The notes under the pieces: generated by a model
Seen by the model: the letters and a program-made list of their open reading frames with translations, nothing else
Told to the model about the DNA's origin: nothing
Database searches by the model: none
Origin: Bicyclus anynana
Taxonomy: Eukaryota > Arthropoda > Insecta > Lepidoptera > Nymphalidae
DNA: 64,000 nt
Reading direction: 5' to 3'
Assembly: GCF_947172395.1 (NCBI RefSeq)
Contig: NC_069087.1
Coordinates: 11,427,107-11,491,106 of the forward strand
In this document: positions 13,701 through 28,700 of the stretch, piece by piece
Position numbering within the stretch: position 1 is the first letter of the stretch
Layout: each line of letters starts with the position of its first letter
Program-made: the position numbers and the translations under genes

Positions 13701-16700
13701 CCAACACTCATTATCTCCAAATTCCCCAGAGGCCAGTGCCATTAAGAATGGGTTGATAATAATTGACAGAGAGGCCTGTGCCATTAAAAATGGGTTGATA
13801 ATAATTGAGGAAAAGTACCTAACTAGTACTAACGACATTCAATATTGTGAAAGATTGTAAGAATGCTATAAATCATCCTTAGACTAATTACTAGGACTAG
13901 TATCGCACGCAAATTCACGAACAAAATATTCTGTAATTTTTTGAAGAAAACGAACTTAGATTAGGTATCCAACTGCCAATTGGCATCAGGGTAGCGTGGC
14001 GAGTCTACGCTCCATCAAGTCTTACAAGGACTACTATTACAATACTGAAGAGTTTATTTGTTTGTTTGATTAAACGCGCTGATCTCAGAACCTACTGGTC
14101 CAATTTGAAAAATTCTTTTGGTGTTAGATAACCAATTTATTGAGGAAGTCTATAGGCTATATATTATCTCCGTATTCTTACGGGAACGAGAACCACGTGG
14201 GTGACACCGCGCGGCGTCAGCTATAATAATAATAAATGTAACAACTTCTGTAGGAACACGTACATACTCTAGTTAAAGTATTATTTTACCATAATCTAGA
14301 CGAGCACAATGCTCACTCTAATAATGATGCAACTTCAAACCTTGCACTCACACTGTAGTATGCCTACATATAGTATAATATAGGCTGATAACTCAGACCA
14401 ATTACATAAGGAACTGCCTCGTTAGACGTTACTTTTCTGTCAAAGTATACATCAACAATGCGTCATCAACAATCTAATGCGATTAAATTAACTATCTCAA
14501 TACAATCGACGTTTCATATTTGAAATTGTGTTCGTCGGTTAACACAGAGGAATTAGAATATGGAGATGCATCGCACTCAAATTCACAAACAAAATTGTCT
14601 GTCGTTTTTTGCGAGGGCGAGGTAAACTCACACATCGAAAATATTTAACACCATTAAAAATATTCTATGTCCATACACTACACACAACTATAAATTTGAT
14701 TCGCATCGATTCTTTTTAGAAATTGTTTTTTTTACAAATTTGGTAAAATTAAGGTATAAATACGTTCAAATAAAACGTTACTCCATCTTTTACTAAACTA
14801 CAAGTTTTTGGCCGTTTTTTATGTCATTTAACTACACAAACCGGCATTTTAGGGAGCTTTTTAATGAAACTTCGATTCTATAGCAATAGTTTTTATAAAC
14901 GGGTTAGATCATAGATTTTTGATCTTTGCCAGAGGGGTAACGGTTAGCGAGGCAGGTCCTGTTATTTAATAGTCTAAGTCGGTTAAAGAGCTCCGTAAAA
15001 ATACCTTTTTGTGTAGTTGAATCGACTACAATCTTTAGAATCTAAACAACTTCTAGTTTAGTATTTATACTATACTCAGCTCGAGCTCAGCAAGTCTTAT
15101 TATTAGCAAGCATTATTGGTTGATAATGATGATATAGTAAAGGGTAGTAAGAACGGTATTAAACAAATAAATAAAATAAATGGGTAAAGACATAAATCAA
15201 TGCACTATTTTATGAAAAGTTAATTATCCGTCGGCTGATTGGCTTTAGATGTGTTGTTACTACACATGTTTTATATGATTGACGAGTTTAATTGCACGCG
15301 GTTTTAACGCCATTTTTAATGTGTTGACCACAGATTAAATAGTTTTCCAACATACAATTTACGCATTAATTAGCAGTGTTTAAATATAATTAAACGAAAT
15401 CCTGTTCGGGTTTAGCAAATATTTGGCCTAGATTAAAAATCAGTGATGTATTAATTTTGTCCGCAACTGTGGGGTTTGTGTTTAATTGTTAAACATATTA
15501 ATGTTAATCGGAATACGTACCAATAAACCTGTTATAATAAAATGTTGTTTGGATAAATCAGAACTGAAATCCGTCTTACTCTACTATGCGTGTAAATCAT
15601 TGTACTGATTAATGCATGCATGTTACTGTGTCTATAAGGTAGCAGCAGCGAGGAGTAACAATCCAATTCCTAGCGACTTAACTTTTAAAAATCCATAAAT
15701 ACAAGTATAGTTTATTTTATACTCTCGAAATAGGTATATAATATTACCTCAGTATTTCTACAATCTGTACAATAAACGCCGGCGCCGGCATGACTTAAAA
15801 CACATAACCGGGTTACATTTTCCAAAATTTCAGCCTTCGCTACTGTTGGTACATCGCGAGTTACGTTATAAACGTTATAGTTATTAAGATAAGATTTTAC
15901 TTCAAAAATAGCAAAATATTTTTTTGTCAATCATTACAATTTGAACGAATTAAACTCTTCATTTAAATTAAATACATCGTCGAAATATCTAAAAGCACTT
16001 GCACAAGAGACCATAATAAACAATTAAGTAAACAAAATAAAGCGTCAATGACATTTATGCCTCTGAACTGAATCCAGGCAACGAGCTGAATCACCGCTAT
16101 TAAATTGATCTCATGAATCGTCTAGTATCTTTATGCTCACGATCTAGTATCTTTATATACACGTTACTTTGTTTGAGCTAATATTAAATCAAACAGTCAT
16201 CAAATGAAAGCACTCTAATATCTGCACCGACAGTGTTGAATTGTAACGTACAAACATTCGCAGAGCAATGACGAAATGAATGCTTGGAACATTTCATACA
16301 TCGCTTTTCATACACCATGTGTATTTTTCGTTTAATTTGACTGCCGTGGTTTATGTTTTTAGACTTTAGAGCGTATTTATCGTTTGTCTCGTTCTTAGGT
16401 ACGTCTACAGTCTCAACCATTGGACAGATTTCAATGATGCGACATTCATGTTAATGTCATGTGTCTTAGCTTCTTTTCAGTTGTACGAGTAATATACTCG
16501 TAAGTAGAGAACATACAAACAAACGTAACCAGCAAATTCTAATGAGTAAAAATTACAGGTGATTATTTTGTTGGATGATGGAAGTTGTCGTGATATCAAT
16601 GAAAACGAATAAACACAGACTGTAAGTATATTCACAATGTGAACATTGTCGTTAATTAGTTGACCTCAAAATAATACTATTAACTAACTACGGCCCGACA

Positions 16701-19700
16701 AATTAAAAGCTAAAATTGTTTCTGAAGTAGAGTTGTTAACGGACTTAAACTTGACTTGTAAAAGGAAATTCTGTATTCGACCCGTATTTAGTATCCAAAT
16801 CAAATCAGGTTTTAAGGAAAAAAGTAAACAAACCTGAATTGATTTGGATAGACTTGACACATATTTATCATTAGAGGTTTCAATGTGTTAAGACTGTCTG
16901 GTTTCCTAAAAACAAATTGTAGAAAGTGTCACGTTTGTATTGAATTCAGACTTTATAGTAAAGAAGTTTCGTATCTCGACAGTGGTTATTTCGTATTCGT
17001 ATATCTCGCTTCAACTGATACAATACGATGGGATAAGAGAGACAAAGTAAGAAAGAACTGAGCTGTAGTTTTCACAAACTACCCTCATTGCCCTGCTATA
17101 CTGTGTTCGCAGACAGCTCAAGTGTGTTTTTGTTCGACTTGATTACGGTTCGAACTTTTCTACCAGTACAACTCTTTGTTGTGCTCATTGCATTGCAAAG
17201 TTGATTGAGCCTAATTAAACGCCCAGTATTGGCAATTCAAGCACAGCTAGACTCGAAATAATCTTTCATTCAATCTACTCTTGTATTACAAGTAGTTTTT
17301 TTTTACCATTATATAGGCGAGCGCTTGGCTGCTATCATTGCTTGACAGCGATGATGCAGCCTATGGTGGAACGCGCTTACCTAGAAGATGCCTATTCACT
17401 CTTGACTTGAAGAAACCCATATTGTAGGTGATAGGGAAAACAAAAGCTGGAAGGGCAAGTGCAAAGTTATGGAGTGTCTTGGAATGGAAGTTCGGTAGAT
17501 TTTAAAATTTTACAACTATTGAATTGTAAACGATTTTACGGCCATATTGAAATTTCGTATGGCATACTCTTGGGTGCTACATGGAAATAAGCATGATTAT
17601 TATTAGTGGGTATAGCATTTTGTTATATTTGGAGCTTTTAACCTTGAGCGCTCTGCATTGTGATTTATAGATGACAAACTAACCTGTCAACACTCGAGGC
17701 GTGCGACGTCCAAAGTTATAACGAGGGTTGAAGCAATATTATATTTTATGACTTTTCATGTACCGAGTCATGAGTGATTTAGAGTTTATCTTACTCTTCT
17801 TAAGTCACCGTTTTATTTTCCTTGTTATTTTATCTATTTCTTCATCATCTATCATCATCTTTTATATTACTTTGAACTTTTACTTTTTGAAATTGTCACT
17901 TCATTGTCGTTGTTCTTGGTTCAAGTCGTAGATTGGCCTTTGACATATTGATCTTTTCTTTCTTTTAAGAAATTCTCAGTAAAAAATCATAGCCCAGAGT
18001 CGGGAAGCTAGTAATGCCCTCCTCGGAGAGCACGTTAAACCATCGATCCCGGTTATCCTAACCGTTCAACCTTCATTGGACAAGCGTGGTGGTGGCGTAA
18101 CTCTAATGCTAGCCACTCATCATCAAATAAGTCCATGAGCCTGCAGCGGTAACGGCAGGACATCCGATTAAACTGATCGTGTGTTGGTCGCGATGTGCAC
18201 GACATCATACAGAACGCGACCAACACACGATCAGTTTTATTGGAACCTATTGGATGGTAAGTGGCTAGCATAAACTCAATATCCGGCTATTAACATGGAC
18301 TGATAATGATGACGGAACTCAATTAGATCAACATGTGTACAAGTTACATTAAAACAAAAAACAATTGAAAATATATGCGATAGTGCAAACTCAAACGGAT
18401 TTACATTTTACGTCAGTATTTCTGTGCTGACTTATTGTAAATGGTTATAATATGTTGAGCGTTACATTGTTGTTAGGTAGAGCGAGGCATATGTGCATAA
18501 TATGTATTCTGTGGCAATACACTAACCTAATTTAAAACATAAACCGGTTAAATACAATATTATTATGATTACATTGTAATGTATTTCTGTTTATTTGTAT
18601 TGGTGTGATATGCAACCGTGGAGCTCTGAGAAATAACATGCGAGTATATGGGGGCGATTAAAATTATTTTTCTTTGAATAAGTTAGCACCGTTAGCTGGT
18701 TCCTAGCTGAATGTTGAATCATTGTATGTAGACAAATATATAATACTAGCGGACGCCCGCAACTTCGTTCGCGTAAAAATTGATGTAAACTTCTCTACCT
18801 CTACCTTACCCTGCTCGTAAACCTACCCAACCCTACCCTACCCTACCCTACCCCTACCTTACTCCTACCCTACCGCTAACGCTAACCCTTCCCTCGCCCC
18901 ACCTTACCCTACCCTAACCCTACCCGTAACCTGTCCATACCCTATCCTACCCTACCCCTAATCTACCCCTACCCTACCCTACCCCTAATCTACCCCTACC
19001 CTACCCCTACCTTACTCCTATCCTACCGCTAACCCTAACCCTTCCCTACCCCTACCTTATCCCTACCCTAACCCTACCCTACCCGTACCCTACCCCTACC
19101 CTACCCCTATCCTACTCCTCCCCTACCCTATACGTTCCATATCCTTCCTCTACCACTACCTTGCCCCTACCCTACACAACCCCTACCTTATCCGAACCCT
19201 ACCATACCCTACCCTTACACTTTCCCTAAATTACCCCTACCCTACCTCTATCCTACCCCTTCCCTACCTCTATCCTATCCCTACCCTCAGCAAAATTGGT
19301 CCAGCCTTTTGTGCGTGGTGCAATGACCAAAAGACTATAATTTCCCAAGCGACTTCTATGCTAATACTATAAAGAGGTAAAGTTTGTGTGGTTGTCGGGG
19401 GTAATCTCTGGATCTACTGGACCGATTTGGAAAATTCGTTTACCAATAGAAAGCTACATTATTTGCGAGTGTCATAGGCTATGTTTGGTCCTCATATTCA
19501 TACGGGAACGGGAACCACGTAATTGAAACCGCGGGGCATCATATAGCGGCATTTCTGCGACTTTCAGAAATTTTGTATTATCTCTGAAACTATATAACTA
19601 ATTAACATACTGTAAAGGGCAAATCTTATCTCTATAATATCCTTGTGATTGTTAAATCATTTATTTTGATAAGGATTTAAGTTTAGTTGTGTAAATAATG

Positions 19701-22700
19701 ACGTAAACCTTAGTTTAAAATTTAAATAATTTATTAAAGTACTAAAGGTACTATATCTGCTAAAATATAAAAGATAGATATATGGTGTCGCGGACTTTTT
19801 TGTAGAACTTTTAAAGGTTCAAAAAGCCTCCATACATTTATTTCAGTTATACGCAATGGTTGAGGCAGCGCATGCGAATAAGTAAGTTTTTCGGTCTGAC
19901 CTGTAAGAGAAAACCCGCGATATCTCAGTAGTTATATATGATAGAAATATAAAATATAGCCTATAGCACTCCCCGATAACGTAGCATTCTACTGGTGAAA
20001 GAATTTTTAAAATCGGTCCAATAGTTCTGAAGATTACCCCATTTCAAAAAATTGTTACAAACTTACAAACTTACAAACTTACAAACTTACAAACTTTACC
20101 TCTTTATAATATTAGTATAGATAATATAAGTATGCATACTTGTAAACCCGAAGTCTTTAGTCTATACCTTAAGCGAATATTTTATACTTTACATCTGCGT
20201 TGTCTATACTTTTCTATACTAATAATATAAAAAGAGGAAATATTTGATTGTTTGTTTGTTTGCATTGAATAGCCTCTGAAGCTACTGAACCGATTTGAAA
20301 AATTCTTTAAATGTTGGAAAGCTACACTATCTCCGAGTGCTGTAGGCTATATTTTATCGTAATATAGCCTAAAACACTATAGTATTAATATACGCGGCAT
20401 GTGCTATCATAAATACCATTCAATTTGTGAACGCTAGAGTTACATTTTTTGTTAAAAAAGTTCGTATTTTATAAAACTAATATTGTTTTTAATCCGCCAA
20501 CCAATTATTATTTTATACTATAGATGTATTTATTACATGCCTACAAAAGTTCTCACATTGAGCGCACACACGCTCAATTTTGTGTTTAACTAACACACAA
20601 AACTAACACACACACACTAATACACAACCCGACATTGTAAATAAGGTATTATTTGTTTAAATAACTTTTGTTGTTTTAACTATGAAACTAAATGAAATTA
20701 AGACAATTAGCCATTTTTGTTCGCCTCTGTTTCGACGCCTTAGTGGCATATCTAATAGTATATAATCTTTGCCGCCAACACACATTAGAACAGTGTACTG
20801 GGTTTATAAGCTATTTTTTACTTATTTTGTAATATTGAGTTTTGATGGAAAAGTTGTCATTATTATTATTGTCTTATACCAACATAAAAAAGGTTGGCAA
20901 AAGTGATATTTTTTTTAATAAGCAGTTTTATTAAAAATCATTATTTAGCTTTCTGTGTGTGTTTGTGAGTGTAGTATATATAAATAGTATAGTAAAGTTG
21001 TAATGAATGCAGTTAGTCTGTGAAGTACCAGCTCTCATTATGGTAGAGTGCATTTGATGGTCGACATTGCGCTGACTGTCGTACAGTGGTTAAAATTTAA
21101 ATAAAAATATATATGTATAGCAGTGGCGAAGAGTTAATGTAAGCCGATTCCCTCCGGGTTACTTTTAAAATCCATACTTATTTATTTGTTCACAACAATC
21201 TAGTTTGTATCACGCTGTATGAATTTCCTTTTCCTATGGGCCGTCCCATCTAAATTTTATTCTTCGCCACTGATGAATATACTCAACGAACTATTTTTGT
21301 GGCCCACTAGAAGATTCTCTTTCTTAGAAGTGGGTAGATAAAGCTCAGACTTATCACGCTCCAGTGCTGGTTGATAGACTTATGCTATTAGTATCACATC
21401 ATAAAGACCGTGAGAGATGGCCTAACATGTCACGAGTAGGTATCCGTGGCACGGGGATTTTAAACCAGTTTCTTCTTTTTTAGAGAAAAGAAGAAGAAAA
21501 TCTTTTTTACAAAAAAATTTAACCGACTGCAAAATTACAAAAATAAAAAACGAAAAATAACATTGTATGAGCTACCTTCTGATCACTTCGAAGGCGGTGC
21601 CAAGCCAGTGACGTATTAATTAATTTATTACAACTGCGATTGCCAGCCCCGTATTACCCACCTCCAAAATGTCTACCGTACATTGTATAGTAGGAGCATA
21701 GGCTGACAAATTTTTAGCTTTAATAGATAAATCTGTCATAGACTTTCGCTATAACTATTACAAAATGCATCACTTAGGATAATATCGCAAAGAGAACTTA
21801 ATCCAAGATGCCGATATAATGCTATAGAATACAGTCGTCATCAACCCATATTCGGCTCACTGCTGAGCTCGAGTCTCCTCTCAGAATGAGAGGGGTTAGG
21901 CCAATAGTCCACCACGCTGGCCCAATGCGGATTGGCAGAATTCACCCACGCAGAGAATTAAGATAATTCTCTGGTATGCGGGTTTCCTCACGATGTTTTC
22001 CTTCACCGATTGAGACACGTGATATTTAATTTCTTAAAATGCACACAACTGAAAAGTTGGAGGTGCATGCCCCGGACCGGATTCGAACCCACACCCTCCG
22101 GAATCGGAGGCAGAGATCATATCCACTGGGCTATCACATAGAATACAGTAGCGTTCGTAAATCACTTTACATTTCGTTTACGTTCGTATTTCACATTAAA
22201 TGTATATCACTAAGCACTTAGATATAAATATTTAATACCTTTACGGTCTATCCAGTAAGCGCTTAGGTTTACATAGCGATACTAAATGTGTACATAGGGG
22301 AGTTCTTGTATCTCCACAGTGATTTATTCTCTAACGCGATATGATTTATGCTACGAAACAAACTAAACGTGTTAACACCTACAGCTGGACGTGATGACGG
22401 AAGATATGAATAGGCAAAGTGCCATATAACATTAGTGATCTCAATCAACTCGACTTGAACGCAACTAACTGGTATTGGACATAGAATTGTAGGGTTTTCC
22501 CATATAGAAATTTTAAAAACAAGGCAATTGAAATGGTGTGTTCCACTTCGAACAAAGACCAGTGTCGCCAACGAAAATCTGGTTTTATAGTGCCGAGTGC
22601 AAAAATACTATGCAGTGTAAGATTTACATTAATGCCATATCGAAGTAAAACTCAATTATATTACATTCGATTGCATGGATTATGTTTGATCTTGAATTTT

Positions 22701-25700
22701 GAAGGCGTATATGGCAATAGCCGTGATAGCCCAGTGGATATGACCTCTGCCTTCAATTCGGAGAACTTAGGTTCAAATCCGAGGCATGCATCTCCAACTT
22801 TTTAGTTATGTGGGTTTTTTTAGAAATTAAGTAGCACGTGTCTCAAACGGCAAAGGAAAAACATTGTGAGGAAACCTGAATTCTCTACGTGTGTGAATTT
22901 TGCCAATGCGCCTTGGGCCAGTGTGGTGGACTATTGGCCTAAATCCTCTTTCTGAGAGGAGACCCGTGCTTAACAGTGAGCCGAATATGCATGGTCTCTC
23001 ACTCAAAAATCACAAAGGAAAAGGCAATTTTTATTTTCAATATAGGCACATCTAGAGGCGTCTATCTATGTTAACTTCGTATTTCAAATTAAAAACTGCA
23101 TGGTATTATGTCTACGCGGCCGAGTTATTTTAAGATCTTTTAAAATATGGGGTCTAAAAAAATTTTGGCAACTGCATTATGTAGGATATTCGTATAAATT
23201 AGCTTTGAGAGTTGTGTATACAAAACGTTTGGAATAGAATTCCCCCGTCAGGCGATATCCGCATGTCATTTATTTGGCTTACTACCAAACAGACTAACCT
23301 AGAGAATTTATAGTACCAACAAATTTGTAACTGTTTACTGTATACTTACACTAATCATGGAATGTATATCATTGTATTTAGTATTTACCTATTCCACTGC
23401 CTGGTTGCTCCAGTGGTTAGCATATGTGGCTTTGGATAACGAGGTTCGAGTCTCGGGTCGGGCTATAAAGTACTGAGCTTTTCTTTTTTCGAAGATTATC
23501 AGTTTTCATTTTCAGCTCGGAGTTGGGTGGTGCTACATCCCCATGCCTCGGGAGAAAGTTAAGCCTTCGGTCCCGATCGAGATAATAATCGTTATAGTAA
23601 TCACAATGTCAGCCACTAACGATCAAATAAGTTCACATGCCTGCAGCGCTAACGGCTTGGCAGCCGATAAAACTTATCGTGTGTTGGTCGCGATGTGCAT
23701 CATGCCGATCACGACCATCATACGATCAGTTTTATCGTACGTTAAGCCGTCAGTGCTGCAGGCATGTAGGTTATCGGATGGTGTGTGGCTGTGGTGTAGC
23801 CTGGTGGGTTTTATAAGAATCAAAATCAAAGGAGGAGGAGTTTGATGATCATGTTGATACCTATTCCAATTTCTGACAATCTGACAAACAAGATACTCGT
23901 ACATAAAGATTGATAGTAGTAGTCATCAACCCATATTCGGCTCACTGCTGAGCTCGAGTCTCCTTTCAGAATGAGAGGGGCAAGGCCATTAGTCCACCAC
24001 GCTGGCCTAATGCGGATTGGCAGACTTCACACACGCAGAGAATTAAGATAATTCTCTGGTATGCAGGTTTCCTCACGATGTTTTCCTTCACCGATTGAGA
24101 CACGTGATATTTAATTTCTTAAAATTCACACAACTGAAAAGTTGGAGGCATGCCCCGGACCGGATTCGAAACCCACACCCTCCGAAATCAGAGGCAGAGG
24201 TCATGTCCACTGGGCTATCACGGCTCCTTTAAAGATTGATATGAATATTGAATTAACCTACAAAATGGTATGCCCTAGTGGTAACAAATCGATATGTCAC
24301 AGTATTTGTCGTATATAAAACTATTGCAAATAACCCTCCCACGCTGACTACGTCATGCCTGTCTAGCTGTATATTCAACTTGTATTTTGGTACTTGTTTG
24401 TGTTTTAAGGCGCGTCGAAAGTACACTATTTACCCCAAAACTTATATGTATATATATATATACACTATTTACCCCAATACTTATATGTACCATATTTAGT
24501 ACCTTCCCATTTCACTTACACTTTTACGTATGATTTCAGATAATAGTTGCATATAGTATTTATATTAAACTAGCAGATGCCCGGGACGTCGTCCGCGTAG
24601 AATTCAGTTTTTCACAAATCCCGCGGGCACCATGGATTTTTCTGGGATGAAAAGTAGCCTATGTGTTAATCTAGAGCAGAATCTATTTCCATTAAAAATT
24701 TCAGCTAAATCGCTTTAGTAGCTGCAGCGTAAAAGAGGAACAAACATACTTACACACTTACACACAAACTTTCGCCTTTATAATATTAGTGTGATAGTGT
24801 GATGTGACTATCGGACGCCCGCGACATTATCCGCCCTTAGACCTCTTTAATCCGGCCCTTTTGCAAAATCCTCTCTTAGCGGACCTCTACTAACGATAAC
24901 CTACGTCCCTGCCAAATTTCATCTTTGAACGTCAAGCGGTTTTCGAGTTTTCTTGATGAATGATTTATTCTATTTACTATATTCACTCTATATTTAATTA
25001 CAGTTGTTTTTAATAATGCAGAATGAGGTTGTTCCTAGAATAGAATCGAGTTTCTCACAATATTTATAATTTTAAATGTTTGTCTTGGAAGTTTCCTTCA
25101 AAGTACCATCGTGAACACTAACCGTAAATGTAGACTTTCAACAACTTTTGATCAAAGGCCCGTTCATCGAACCGATCATTCATCCAGAATGAAGGCGCAA
25201 TGATAAATATAAATACACGCTTAATAAAATGATTTCATTAACCGTGAAGTGAAGGAGGTTCTTTGAAATTGTAAATAACACATCTGTAGCATTCACTGTT
25301 GGTTCAAATCCAAAACGAAGGTGAAATCTTGATGAATTGAATAGAGCTGATCAAGTACGGTTATTTTCGTTCAATTAGATCTCTTCACCGTCATCGGGAG
25401 CTAGATTGAGATAAGTTCCTTAAACAAGTATTTTTGTTTGAAAAAAAATATTTCGAGTTCTATTATTTATGTAACGTATACTTTGCCATTTCTTCTGTTT
25501 TTTGCAATAAAATAAACATTTCTACTCTGACTTTTATAAACAACTAACCGATGCCCCGCGTAGTTCCCGTTCCGTGAGAATACGGGGATAAAATATAGCC
25601 TTTGACACTCATGAATAACGTGGCTTTCTAGTGACAAATAAAATCATAATCGGTTTCGTAGATCCAGAGATTACTCCCTACAATACCACAAACTTTACCT

Positions 25701-28700
25701 CTTTATATGTATTATATACTTTGCAATTTTTATTTTAGCATTTTATAAGCTAAACTTTACCATTTCTTGTGATTTTTTTTCAGGAAAATAGATATTTCGT
25801 TTCTTACTTTTTATAAACTATGTACGTTACCATTTTCCAGTTCACAGAATTGCGAAATGTGTTGTCTGCAGCTAGTCGTGTTCATGCGTAAAAATTGTGG
25901 AAAATATCAAAATGTTTTTTTTTTGTTGTGTAGCCATTGTCTGCAAGTAATACGAGTTCACTTGAGTATTCGATACAATATTGAATTATGATCTGCCATT
26001 AATATGGAAAAAACATATTTCTATCATAAATTCGTTCAATTCAAGAATTTTTACCATGCTAAAATGATAAATCTGAAAATTATCTTGTTCACTGTATGTA
26101 ATCTGCTTCAAAGGAAATATTTAAATGAAACTTCTAGAAATTAGTCACTAGGTACTGTAAGTAGGATAATAAGAGTAAGAAATAATAAGAAATGTTTATT
26201 TGAAATACTCAGTATAGAATCACTTAAACTAGGTAAGCCCGTGTCTGTCTGTGGCTTTCCTTAGGTACATATTCATAGGTACAATAAATAGTATTGTTTA
26301 GTAACAAAATGGATTTAAACTAATCAACAATGTTTCATTAGTAAAATGAATCTTTAAAATTTACTAAAAAAAAGAATACTACACCATTGATGAGTTCCTC
26401 AATGATAAAAGTGCTTGGTGGCCATTGGATCAGCTTGCACCTTCACATAGAAATTCATATTATAAGAAATTGTAGTGATGTTATCAATTGTAAATTATAA
26501 TACTGTATGATTTTTTTTAAAGATTTGTTGAGTTTCTTGCCGACTCTTCTCAGCAGAATCTTCCTTCCGAACCGGTGGTAGAATCTTTACAAATAGTCAA
26601 ATGACGTTTCAAAAGTGCTTGTAAACAGAAATTACTTAGAATAAATGAATTTTGAATTTTTTTATATACCAATTTAACTATAAAAATAAAAATAAAAATA
26701 AATTAATTTTAACCACATCATTGCATTGTCACTGAGAAACGCAAGTATACCTAAATTAAAGCCAATTAAGAAAGAAAGAAGAAAGAAAGTGCCACACAAC
26801 ACAATTTGTTCTTCAACAATATCCTGCGATGTGTGGCACAACCTAGTAAAGGGATCCAACTCAGCATAATGCTGCATACTCTTTAAATAAAAAGAGCATG
26901 CAGCGCTGGTTTTCTTAAGTAGTCCTAATTTAAGTTTTAAAAGCAGATACTTTAAAATATCGTATTCGTAAATTTCTCTACACACATTTCAAGTAAATTA
27001 AATCAACCACTCAATTACTCAACCTCAGGGAAATTAGTTCTTGAAACTTTTAGGTCCTATAACAGGTATTCTGAACTACAATATTTGCCTCGATTCAATA
27101 CTCCGTTGACTTCTCACTCCCATATGACAAGCAGTGCGGTATTTGTTTTTATTTGCGTATTCGAAATGTACAAACTTTGTATCAAATGATATTTTACTTC
27201 TCGTTGCTTTGGTTTTACTTCTAAGTAATTTTTCCCAATCTTGTCGTCGTCCCAATTAAGTCTTTGACGAAAATATGATGTTCTTTTTTGTTGATTTTCA
27301 AAAGAGCAACTGTTGAATTTCTTGCCGGCTCTTCTCAGCAGAACCTGTCTTCTATAGAGTCTGTACAAATAGTCAAACTTGATGTTTCAAAAGTGCTTGT
27401 AAGGTTGTAACTTGAAATAAAAGAATTTTGATTTTTTTTTGACATCCTACGACTTTATTTACCCTATGCTCTATGGTCTCATGTATATTACAATAAACTA
27501 TTTAAACTGATAGTTTTGTTATTACCAGTATGATAAACTATACGAAATTACGGCACAGTATAAATACATAATGTGATAGTACATCAAAGATATACAAGAT
27601 GGCATTACACTATGTGTATTAAAAAGTGTCTTAAAAAATTCCTTCTTTTCCTAATTCGTTAGAAGAAAGTTATGTGTAAAGTTAATTTAGTTGGCCTAGT
27701 TTAAACATAGTACAGTTTAAATGCATTTATTTTAGCTTTAATTTTATGAAATTCCGCGATATAAAATCTAGGGAAAAGTATTACTAAGGGCTCTACTACT
27801 TGAAGTTTTTTTTACTGTCGTTTACTCATTAAAACTGCCTTTATGTTTCTGTAAATATGTAGTACGCTCCGAGCCGGCGTGAACAACTTTAGTGCTTTTT
27901 GGTCGAGGCCAAGTTCTATTGTTTTATATTTACGTAATATGAAATGTTTCTTTTGAACCAATACATATTTTTTTAGTTTATATTAGTCATAATCATCATC
28001 ATCATCATCCCCATCATCATGTTCATCACATCACTATATGGACGTCGCTGGACATGTAACTTTTGAGACTTCAAAACATTAAGGTCCCGCGGTCCTTGTA
28101 GCCAGTGGCTCCCTAGGCACGTTTTATGTCGTTCACCTAGTGGGAGGTCGACCATCATTGTGCCTTTCTGTGTGGGGTTGCCATTCCAACATAAGTCATG
28201 CTTTAAATAAAAATATTAACACTGAAACATGCATTAAAAGGTCTATCTTTGAACTCAGAAAAGTAATGATGAGTTTTAGGCCCAAATTATCTTATTATAT
28301 TATCTGTTAATAGTACAGCATCTTAATGCATCGGTGAACATATCATTGTGCTTATTAATTTATGTGTTTAATATTGTTCTAACTAACCCGATGGTATGCA
28401 GTTATTTTCTTTTTTTTTCCTAAATCCACTGATTTTAGTATTGGAATAACGTAAAATAAATTATATTATTTTTTAATAGAATTAAGAATTGAGATCATTG
28501 AAAAATCTAATATTGCAGAAATTAATGACAAAATTAATTAAGACTAAATTGAGGCAAAGTTTTTTTTTTCTCAACTTAATTTAAAACCGACACGGTTATA
28601 CTTTTATTTCCTCTCCTTGATTTCAATAGACTTGATGACTGTTAAGAGGCAGTTTTAAGGTCATCATATTTTAATACAAAGGTCGGAACACAAATTCGCA

